A stretch of 64,000 bases of DNA from RHKX01 sp963826475. Lineage in GTDB: Bacteria; Actinomycetota; Thermoleophilia; Solirubrobacterales; 70-9. The stretch's first letter is position 1. Each line of letters starts with the position of its first letter. The notes under the pieces were generated by a model. That model was not told where the DNA came from and did not search any database. It was given only the letters and a program-made list of their open reading frames with translations. Location of the stretch: NCBI GenBank assembly GCA_963826475.1, contig CAWGXC010000003.1, positions 1,302,001-1,366,000 on the forward strand, in the 5' to 3' direction. Positions 1 to 6,628 of this stretch are shown piece by piece. The translations under genes and the position numbers were made by a program.

Positions 1-536
1 AGGATCGCCGACGGTTCGTCCATGACCAGCAGCCGGAGGTCGTGGGAAAGGGCGCGGGCGATCGAGACGACCTGCTGAGCGGCGGGGCGAAGCGCGCTGA
101 CTCGCGTCGCGGGATCGATCGCCTCGTGTCCGAGCCTGGCCAGCAGGGCCTCGGAGTCCCGTCGCATCAGAGCGCGGTCGAGGAGGAGGCGGCCGCGACG
201 TGCCTCGTGGCCGAGGAAGATGCTCTGGGCGACGGTCAGGTCCTCGACGAGGTCGAGCTCCTGGTAGATCGTCGCCACCCCGCGGTCGAGGGTTCCGGAT
301 GGGTCGCCCGGCGGCAGCGGGTCACCGAGGAAGAGGATCTCGCCGCCGGTGGGCTCCACCGCCCCGGAGACGCACTTGATCAGCGTCGATTTGCCGGCAC
401 CATTCGGTCCGAGGAGGCAATGCACCTCGCCGGCGCGGACGTCGAAGCTGACGCCCTTCAGCGCCTTGACGCCCGGGTACTCCTTGAACAGGTCGCGGAC
501 CTCGAGGACCATCGGCTTCTCGGCGAGGGCTGTCAT
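1..536 (-). CDS. Sugar ABC transporter ATP-binding protein (partial, 3' end outside window)
   Basis: ATPase subunit of an RbsA/MglA/XylG-type ABC importer, expected at the inner face of the membrane to power sugar or polyol uptake. Only the first 178 codons are present; the gene runs off the left edge. Visible are Walker A GPNGAGKST (residues 43-51), a Q-loop YQELDLVEDL, a divergent signature region LRPAAQQVVSIA and Walker B LLVMDEPSA. The ATG at 536 overlaps the TGA of the isomerase gene (ATGA), so the two are probably translationally coupled. The substrate cannot be read from this fragment; the neighbouring isomerase and dehydrogenase suggest a sugar or inositol-like polyol. Confidence 0.9.
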   Translation of the reverse strand, partial: MTALAEKPMVLEVRDLFKEYPGVKALKGVSFDVRAGEVHCLLGPNGAGKSTLIKCVSGAVEPTGGEILFLGDPLPPGDPSGTLDRGVATIYQELDLVEDLTVAQSIFLGHEARRGRLLLDRALMRRDSEALLARLGHEAIDPATRVSALRPAAQQVVSIARALSHDLRLLVMDEPSAI

Positions 537-1459
537 CAGGCGGCGAGCAGTGGGCGCAGGGTGCCGGCGGCGAGCTTCAGGCCGGACTCGATCTTCTCCG
601 GCGTCCCGGTCCAGACCGGGTCCTCGTGCTCGACCGAGAGGACCCCGTCATAGCCGCCCCTCTTCAGCGTCTCGACGTATCCGGCGAAGTCGACCTGGCC
701 GAGGCCCGGAACGCGAAAGCGCCACCAGCCCATGTCCCAGGGATCGAGCTCCCTCGTACTCAGTCGCCCGAAGAAGCCGTACTGATTGCGTTCGGCGGGA
801 AACGTCTCCGCGTCCTTGGCGTGGGCGTGGATGACGCGATCGACGTAGGGCTGGAGGGCCGCGAGGGGGTCGATGCCGATCCAGAGCAGGTGAGAGGGAT
901 CGAAGTTGAGCCAGAAGCCCAGCCCGAACATCCACTCCCAGAGCTCGGGCGAGTACGCGAGGTTCCCGGGATAGCCATCGGGATGCCATCCCTCCATCAC
1001 GCAGTTCTCGATCATGAGCTTGACGCCGCGCTCGCCGGCGTACTCGACGAGTGGGGGCAGCGCGCGCTCGGCCTCGCGCAGGTTCTCGGCGACGCTGAGG
1101 GAGTTGTCACGACCGATGAACGTGCCGACGGGGACGCCGCCGAGCGCCGCCGCGGCGTCGATGCACGCGCGCAGGTGTCCATGGATCGCCTCGCGCTGCG
1201 AGGCGTCGTGGTGCAGGTTGTTGTCGTAATAGGCGAGCGCGGACAGCTCCAGTCCATTGTCTTCGAGCGCACGATTGACCCGTTCTTTCTCGGCCTCATC
1301 GAAGCCATCGGCGGCGATGTGGCGAGCGACGAACGGCCGATCGCCAAGCCGCGGCCAGGAGGCGAGCTCGATGGCCTCGAACCCGTTGGCTCCGGCCCAC
1401 GTCGCCACCTCCTCGAGCGAGCGCTCCGGCATGCAGGAGCTGAGCAGCCCCAGCTTCAC
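536..1459 (-). CDS. Sugar phosphate isomerase/epimerase (TIM barrel)
   Basis: AP-endonuclease-2-like TIM-barrel protein, a family of metal-dependent sugar isomerases, epimerases and IolE-type dehydratases. Candidate metal ligands lie in MIENCVMEGW, NFDPSHLLW, IHAHAKD and SVEHEDP, spread along the barrel as the family requires. I prefer the GTG at 1459: it overlaps the dehydrogenase stop as GTGA and the protein then begins directly at the first beta strand (VKLGLLSSC). An ATG at 1474 would add five residues (MGGRL). It sits between a Gfo/Idh/MocA dehydrogenase and an ABC ATPase, so the three form a catabolic operon. The exact substrate is unknown. Confidence 0.85.
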   Translation of the reverse strand: MKLGLLSSCMPERSLEEVATWAGANGFEAIELASWPRLGDRPFVARHIAADGFDEAEKERVNRALEDNGLELSALAYYDNNLHHDASQREAIHGHLRACIDAAAALGGVPVGTFIGRDNSLSVAENLREAERALPPLVEYAGERGVKLMIENCVMEGWHPDGYPGNLAYSPELWEWMFGLGFWLNFDPSHLLWIGIDPLAALQPYVDRVIHAHAKDAETFPAERNQYGFFGRLSTRELDPWDMGWWRFRVPGLGQVDFAGYVETLKRGGYDGVLSVEHEDPVWTGTPEKIESGLKLAAGTLRPLLAA

Positions 1460-2637
1460 GAGACGGCCACCCATTCGCGCCGGCGCGCCGAATCGAGCAC
1501 GGCCTCGGTGATCGTGGCGGCGCGAAGGCCGTCAGCGATCATCGGCAGCCCATCCGCCGCGTCTCCTCCGGAGATCGCGGCGTACGTCTCGGCCACGAAG
1601 GCATCGAAGCAGTCCTGATAGCCCTGCGGATGCCCGCCGGGGAGCGTCACGTAGGCTGCGGCCTCGGGAGCCAGGGTGTCGAAATCGCGCGGGATCGACT
1701 CGCTGCCGCGGCGGCGGCCGACCCAGAGGGACTCGGGCTCCTCCTGATCGAAGTAGACCGACTCCCGCGAACCTGAGAGCTCGAACCAGAGGTGGTTCTT
1801 GCGGCCCGCGGAGACCTGTGAGACGACCGCAGTCCCGATCAATCCGCCGTCGGTCTCGAACATGATCGCGGCGATGTCCTCCGTCTCCACCGAGCGGGAT
1901 GGCCCGGCACCCGCAGGGCGGGCGAACGAGTGCGCCTCCGTGCGGCTGCGCTGCGGGTGGGCGACAGCGGTGCGCGCCGCGAGGCCGCGAATCCGCTGGC
2001 CGGACACGAACTCGACCAGATCGCACCAATGGGAACCGATGTCCGCGAACGCGCGGGACGGCCCGCCGACCTCCGCGTCGACGCGCCAATTGTCGTCATC
2101 GGCCCCGAGAAGCCAGTCCTGGAGGTAGCCGCCGTGCAACAGGCGCAGCTCGCCGAGCTCCGAGCGGGCGCGGACGCGAGCTTCGCGGACCGTCGGGTAG
2201 TAGCGATAGACGAACGGGACCGTGGCGACGACGCCCGCATCCCGGGCCGCGTCGACAAGGCGGGTGGCGCCGGCGACGTCGAGCGCGATGGGCTTCTCGC
2301 AGATGACGTGCTTGCCGCCCGCGATGGCGGCGAGCGCCAGTGGGAGGTGCAGATTGTTCGGCGTGCACACGTGCACCACGTCGATCCGCTCGGAGGCGAT
2401 CAGCTCCTCGGCGCTCGCGAAGCCGTGCTCGGCATTCATCTCAATCGACGCCGTGACGCTCCGCTCGGGGGTCGAAGCTGCGACGCCGGCGAGACGGGCG
2501 CCGGCGAGGAGGGCCGAGCGGGCGTGGACGCGACCGATGAACCCGGTGCCGACGACGCCGACGTTCAGCCGCCGCACCTCGTCGCCGCCGGCGCTCGGCG
2601 GCGCCTCGGTCAGCGCGAAACCTCTCTCCTCCTCCAT
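1456..2637 (-). CDS. Gfo/Idh/MocA family oxidoreductase
   Basis: NAD(P)-dependent sugar or polyol dehydrogenase of 393 residues, expected in the cytoplasm. The N-terminal Rossmann fold shows GVVGTGFIGRVHA at about residue 28, and the family EKP motif is in CEKPIALDV. The C-terminal alpha/beta domain follows. It is first in the operon with the TIM-barrel isomerase and the ABC ATPase. The ATG at 2637 lies only a few bases after the transcription start predicted from the promoter at 2647-2675, so the mRNA may be almost leaderless. The facing ROK gene probably regulates it. The substrate is not identifiable from sequence; inositol-type compounds are one possibility. Confidence 0.88.
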   Translation of the reverse strand: MEEERGFALTEAPPSAGGDEVRRLNVGVVGTGFIGRVHARSALLAGARLAGVAASTPERSVTASIEMNAEHGFASAEELIASERIDVVHVCTPNNLHLPLALAAIAGGKHVICEKPIALDVAGATRLVDAARDAGVVATVPFVYRYYPTVREARVRARSELGELRLLHGGYLQDWLLGADDDNWRVDAEVGGPSRAFADIGSHWCDLVEFVSGQRIRGLAARTAVAHPQRSRTEAHSFARPAGAGPSRSVETEDIAAIMFETDGGLIGTAVVSQVSAGRKNHLWFELSGSRESVYFDQEEPESLWVGRRRGSESIPRDFDTLAPEAAAYVTLPGGHPQGYQDCFDAFVAETYAAISGGDAADGLPMIADGLRAATITEAVLDSARRREWVAVS

Positions 2638-2646
2638 CCGATTCCG

Positions 2647-2675
2647 AACCTAACCCGCTTCTGCCTGTATGTCAA
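2647..2675 (-). promoter_or_regulatory. Promoter of the sugar-catabolism operon
   Basis: On the minus strand a perfect TTGACA (2675-2670) is followed after 17 bases by TAGGTT (2652-2647). The predicted start, about 2640, is next to the ATG at 2637. The -35 box is part of a GAACTT-N4-TTGACAT arrangement that recurs, inverted, at the divergent ROK promoter. Confidence 0.65.
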
Positions 2676-2744
2676 GCAAAAGTTCCCTGCTGCTCCTACG
2701 GAAGACCCGCGTTTACGCATGAAGCGCGAAGAACTTGCGCCTTG

Positions 2745-2773
2745 TTGACATCTGTAAGTCGCGCTGGTTCACT
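2745..2773 (+). promoter_or_regulatory. Promoter of the ROK regulator gene
   Basis: A perfect TTGACA (2745-2750), a 17-base spacer and a weak -10 TTCACT (2768-2773) place transcription start at or beside the ATG at 2781, which would make the mRNA leaderless. A GAACTT stands 8 bases upstream of TTGACAT here, against 4 bases in the facing promoter. The shared inverted words are candidate operator sites for the ROK protein. Confidence 0.5.
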
Positions 2774-2780
2774 CCCCCCG

Positions 2781-3971
2781 ATGGTCGCCGGACCCGCTTC
2801 AAGCGCCGCGCTGCTCGGCCCCGGGGCGCTGCTGCAGCTGATCCGAGCCGGCGAAGGCACCACCCGCGCCGACCTGGCGGCGCGGACCGGGCTGGCACGA
2901 TCGACCATCACTCAGCGACTCGAGCAGCTCCAGGACCGAGGCCTCCTGCGCGAGGCCGGAGGGGGCGCGTCGACCGGTGGCCGCCCGCCCATGCTCCTCA
3001 CCTTCAACGAGGATGCGGGCGTGATCCTCGCCGCCGATCTCGGGGCGACCCACGCGCGGCTCGCGGTGACCGACCTGGCGGGAAAGGTGCTGGCCGAGGA
3101 GAGTGGCGAGATGGCCATCGCCGCCGGTCCCGAGAAGGTGCTGGGATGGGCTGCGGAACGGTTCGGCGAACTCCTCCGCGAGATCGATCGCCCCGACCGG
3201 GACGTTCGCGGCATCGGCCTGGGCGTGCCCGGCCCGGTGGAGCACGCAACCGGCCGCTCGCGCAACCCGCCGATCATGCCCGGCTGGGACGGCTATCCGA
3301 TCCCGGAGCGCTTCGCCGACCGCTACGAGGTGCCGGTGCTGGTCGACAACGACGTCAACATCATGGCGCTGGGCGAGCATTGGACCAGCTGGAGTCGGGT
3401 CGAACACCTTCTGTACGTGAAGGTCGCTACGGGCATCGGCTGCGGGGTCGTGCTCGGCGGTCAGATCCATCGCGGCGCCGAGGGAGCCGCGGGGGACATC
3501 GGCCACATCAGGATCGCCACGGATGAGACGACCGAGCAGATCGTCTGCTCCTGCGGCAACGTCGGCTGCCTGGAAGCACAGGCCGGCGGCGCGGCGATGG
3601 CCGCGCGCCTGCGCAGCGAGGGACTCGATGCGGACGGAGCGCGCGCCGTGGTTGACCTGGTCCGGGCCGGGGAGCCGGCGGCGATCAGGATCGTTCGCGA
3701 TTCGGGGCGGCTGATCGGCGAGGTCCTCGCCGCCTCGGTCAACCTGTACAACCCCTCGGTCATCGTGGTCGGCGGAGATATCGCTTTCGCTCGCGAACAG
3801 CTGCTCGCGGGAATCCGCGAGGTCGTCTACCAGCGCTCGCTGCCGCTCGCCACCCGCCACCTGCGGATCGTTCCCAGCGAACTTGCCGACCGCGCCGGAG
3901 TGATCGGCGCCGCGGTGATGATGATCGAACACGTGCTCGCGCCCTCAGCCGTCGACGCGGCGATCAGGTGA
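2781..3971 (+). CDS. ROK family transcriptional regulator
   Basis: Repressor-type ROK protein (NagC/XylR/Mlc-like) of about 396 residues. An N-terminal winged helix-turn-helix (about residues 18-75, with TRADLAARTGLARSTITQRL) precedes a sugar-kinase fold. The kinase part has an ATP-binding DLGATHARLAV segment and the ROK zinc motif CSCGNVGCLE, preceded by GDIGHI. I chose the ATG at 2781; an in-frame TTG at 2742 would add 13 residues but overlaps the -35 box. Divergent from the sugar operon, it is probably that operon's sugar-responsive regulator. The downstream fusion gene overlaps its stop by GTGA. Confidence 0.88.
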   Translation: MVAGPASSAALLGPGALLQLIRAGEGTTRADLAARTGLARSTITQRLEQLQDRGLLREAGGGASTGGRPPMLLTFNEDAGVILAADLGATHARLAVTDLAGKVLAEESGEMAIAAGPEKVLGWAAERFGELLREIDRPDRDVRGIGLGVPGPVEHATGRSRNPPIMPGWDGYPIPERFADRYEVPVLVDNDVNIMALGEHWTSWSRVEHLLYVKVATGIGCGVVLGGQIHRGAEGAAGDIGHIRIATDETTEQIVCSCGNVGCLEAQAGGAAMAARLRSEGLDADGARAVVDLVRAGEPAAIRIVRDSGRLIGEVLAASVNLYNPSVIVVGGDIAFAREQLLAGIREVVYQRSLPLATRHLRIVPSELADRAGVIGAAVMMIEHVLAPSAVDAAIR

Positions 3972-4678
3972 CGCCGCAGGCCGAGCGGGCGATCCGCGCC
4001 CGGGTCACGGGCGAGGTGCGGGGGGTCGGCTACCGCCGCGCAACCGCTGGGCGCGCGGGAGAGCTCGGGGTGCGCGGCTGGATCAGAAGCGCCGACGAGG
4101 ACGTCCTCGTCCACGCCGAGGGCGATCGCGACGGAGTCGGGTCCCTGCTCGCGTTCCTCCGGCAGGGACCCGAAGGGGCCCAAGTCAGCGAGGTCGAGGT
4201 GGAGGAGGTCAAGCCCGAGGGACACGAGCAGTTCGCGATCCGCGGGCTCAGCGCCGGCGCCTTCGTCGTCCAGGAGCACCAGGCCACCGCGCACCACTTC
4301 GACCTGCGACTCGAGGTCGAGGGAGTGATGCGCTCCTGGGCCGTCCCGAAGGGCCCATCGATGGATCCCGCGGTCAAGCGCATGGCAATCCAGGTTCCGG
4401 ATCACTCGATCGAGCACAACGACTTCGAGGGCGAAACCGAGGGCGGCTGGGTGCGCATCTGGGATCGCGGCACCTACGAGCAGGGAGGCCGCGTCCCCTG
4501 GCCCGAGGCGTTGGAGCGCGGCCATGCCGTCTTCGTCCTTCACGGCGAGCGACTCGAGGGTGGCTTCGCCCTACAGCGGACCGGCGCCGGCGAGAAGCCC
4601 CGGTGGCTGCTGATCAAGCGTCGCGACGAGGCGGCGCGACCGGGCTCCGACGTCGTCGCGGAGGCGGCAGCCGGCTGA
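3968..4678 (+). CDS. Acylphosphatase domain fused to LigD-type 3'-phosphoesterase domain
   Basis: A 236-residue two-domain protein. Residues 5-86 look like an acylphosphatase: VTGEVRGVGYRRAT matches the GxVxGVGYR phosphate loop, followed by GVRGWIRSADED. Residues 95-225 match the 3'-phosphoesterase domain of bacterial DNA ligase D: FVVQEHQATAHHFDLRLE supplies the conserved His/Asp/Arg set, then HSIEHNDFEG, WDRGTYE and a terminal LEGGFALQR and WLLIKRRD. In LigD this domain trims 3' ends during end joining. No ligase or primase domain is attached, and no ku gene is nearby. The GTG start overlaps the ROK stop by GTGA. The fusion itself is unusual, and the substrate of the first domain is unknown. 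Confidence 0.82.
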   Translation: MTPQAERAIRARVTGEVRGVGYRRATAGRAGELGVRGWIRSADEDVLVHAEGDRDGVGSLLAFLRQGPEGAQVSEVEVEEVKPEGHEQFAIRGLSAGAFVVQEHQATAHHFDLRLEVEGVMRSWAVPKGPSMDPAVKRMAIQVPDHSIEHNDFEGETEGGWVRIWDRGTYEQGGRVPWPEALERGHAVFVLHGERLEGGFALQRTGAGEKPRWLLIKRRDEAARPGSDVVAEAAAG

Positions 4679-4682
4679 CCCG

Positions 4683-5849
4683 ATGCGGGTGATCAGCGAC
4701 GACGAGCGCCGGGCCAGACTCGGGCTGCGACACGCGTTGGCCGACCCGGCGGGCTCCGTCGAGGAGGCGGCATCGGCGGTCGTCTGCCTGCACGCCACCG
4801 AGCCCGCGAACGTCTATCTCTCCGCGTTCGCCCGCTGCGGCGCCTCGCGCGACGAGATCGACCGAGCACTCTACGAAGACCGCGTGATCGTCCGGCAGCT
4901 GGCGATGAGGCGGACCGTCTTCGCCTTCCCGCGCGACCTGCTCCCGGCGGTACGCGGCAGCGCGTCGGCCCGCGTGGCCGGACAACTCACGACCCGGCTG
5001 GCGAAGGAGGTCGAGGCGAACGGGCTCGCCGAGGACGGAGCCGCCTGGGTCCGGGATGCATGCGCCGACGTGGTTGGGCAGCTGCGCGGGCGCCCCGCGA
5101 CCACCGCGCAATTGCGTGAGGCGCTACCGGCGCTCGAGCAGCGCATTCAGATGGCACCGGGCACGAAGTGGGGCGGCGAATTTCCGATCGCACCGCGCGT
5201 CCTCTCGACCCTGGCCGCCGGTGGGATGGTCATGCGCGGGCGCAACGCCGCCGGCTGGAAGGTCTCGCGGCCGTTCTGGACCGCAGCGGAGGAGTGGCTC
5301 GGCGGGGAACCCGAGACGCTCGACGAGCGAGCGGGATATGCCGAGCTCGTTGCGCGGTGGCTCGCGCGGTTCGGTCCGGGAACCGAGGCCGACATCGTCT
5401 GGTGGCTGGGCGCTACGAAGGGCGCCGTGCGCCGGGCGCTCGGCGACGTCGAGGCAGTGGCCGTCGAGCTCGGCGACGGCACTCCGGCATGGGTGCACCC
5501 CGCGGATACGGAGGTGGTCTCTGCGCCGGCCTCGTGGGCTGCCCTCCTCCCCGCGCTCGATCCGACCACGATGGGCTGGAAGCAGCGCGGCTTCTACCTG
5601 GGCGAGCACGCCCCGCTGGTCTTCGATCGCAACGGCAACGCAGGCCCGACGGCGTGGTGGGAGGGGCGAGTCGTCGGCGGGTGGACTCAGACCGACGACG
5701 GGGAGGTGGTCGTCGTGCCCATCGGGTCACTTTCGCCGGACGCGAAGCGTTCGTTGGATGATGTCGCCGAGCGCCTCAGCGCCTGGCTCGACGGTGATGT
5801 GGTGCGGACGATCTACCAGTCGCCCTTGGTCCGGTCGGGAAAGCCCTAG
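4683..5849 (+). CDS. Winged-helix DNA-binding protein (AlkZ/YcaQ-like, HTH_42)
   Basis: 388-residue protein of the HTH_42 family, which includes the AlkZ and YcaQ (AlkX) DNA glycosylases that unhook crosslinks or remove alkylated bases. The family layout of winged-helix repeats and a C-terminal beta domain is recognisable, for example in PRDLLPAVRG and GGWTQTDDGEVVVV. The N-terminal stretch where AlkZ-type enzymes carry a catalytic QxQ motif reads CLHATEP here, so glycosylase activity cannot be assumed. It starts 4 bases after the LigD-phosphoesterase fusion, in the same operon, which fits a DNA-repair role. Confidence 0.78.
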   Translation: MRVISDDERRARLGLRHALADPAGSVEEAASAVVCLHATEPANVYLSAFARCGASRDEIDRALYEDRVIVRQLAMRRTVFAFPRDLLPAVRGSASARVAGQLTTRLAKEVEANGLAEDGAAWVRDACADVVGQLRGRPATTAQLREALPALEQRIQMAPGTKWGGEFPIAPRVLSTLAAGGMVMRGRNAAGWKVSRPFWTAAEEWLGGEPETLDERAGYAELVARWLARFGPGTEADIVWWLGATKGAVRRALGDVEAVAVELGDGTPAWVHPADTEVVSAPASWAALLPALDPTTMGWKQRGFYLGEHAPLVFDRNGNAGPTAWWEGRVVGGWTQTDDGEVVVVPIGSLSPDAKRSLDDVAERLSAWLDGDVVRTIYQSPLVRSGKP

Positions 5850-5864
5850 GCCGAGGGCCCCTCA

Positions 5865-5881
5865 GGAGGTCTTGAGCCTCC
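5865..5881. terminator. Hairpin between convergent genes
   Basis: GGAGG (5865-5869) and CCTCC (5877-5881) form a 5-bp stem with a 7-base loop, in the 45-bp gap between two convergent genes. There is no T-tract, so intrinsic termination is only a possibility. Confidence 0.3.
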
Positions 5882-5894
5882 GGCGAGCGTCGCC

Positions 5895-6374
5895 TTAGAC
5901 GGCATCGTCGTCATCGGGGTCGGTGTCCTCGCCATAGTCGTCGTCGGGGTCGGTGCCCTCGCCATAGTCGTCGTCGACCTCGGCGGGATCGTCGGAAGCT
6001 GCAGTGGCGTCCTTGGCCTTCGACGAAACGCACTTTCCGTAGGCGTCGTTGCCATTCCGGCCGGTCCCGTAATCGGCCTCGAAGGCCATCGGGTCGGCCG
6101 CACGCTCCGCCTTGCATTCCTGCGCGGCGTTCTTCACGATCGCCTTCTCCTCGGCCGAGACGGACCGGGTGGCCTTGATGCAGCTGCGCATCGCGTGTTT
6201 GCCGTACTTCACGTTAAAGGCCGTCTTGTCCGATTTCTTCTCGGCGGCGCAGGCCTTGGCGATGGCGCTCTTGCCGCCGGTCTGACCGTCGGCCGGCTTG
6301 GCGGCCGATGCAAGAGATGCGGACATGAGCATCGAGCTGATGACCACAGCGCCGGTGATTGCGAACTTCTTCAA
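5895..6374 (-). CDS. Secreted hypothetical protein with acidic C-terminal repeat
   Basis: 159-residue exported protein of no recognised family. The TTG at 6374 is chosen because GAAGGAG stands 7 bases upstream and the protein then starts with a canonical signal peptide (LKKFAITGAVVISSM, cleavage near ASA-AKPADG). The mature part is Lys/Ala-rich with spaced cysteines (CAAEKK, SCIKAT, QECKAE, KCVSSK), followed by an acidic tail with two near-identical copies of DDDYGE(G/D)TDP. Such Asp-rich repeats can bind calcium, but this is speculative. An ATG at 6392 in frame lacks a good ribosome site. The gene is convergent with the AlkZ-like gene. Confidence 0.7.
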   Translation of the reverse strand: MKKFAITGAVVISSMLMSASLASAAKPADGQTGGKSAIAKACAAEKKSDKTAFNVKYGKHAMRSCIKATRSVSAEEKAIVKNAAQECKAERAADPMAFEADYGTGRNGNDAYGKCVSSKAKDATAASDDPAEVDDDYGEGTDPDDDYGEDTDPDDDDAV

Positions 6375-6628
6375 GGTCCACTCCTTCTGCATCGGGTTCG
6401 AACCGGCTCTGGGCCGGGCGCTCACCCCATCGGCAGCGGCGGGAAGGAACATTGGACCTCGCGCTCGAAACCGACCATCCGTCCATGCGCTCGGATCAAA
6501 GAGCGTCGAGCGACAAGATGCTGATGCTGATTCGTCCCCCGACGGTCGCGGCCCGTCCTGCTCGAATCCTCACGAACCGACCGGCGACGCTGTCTCGTTT
6601 CTCCGTCTTGTTAGACAGACCGCTAACG

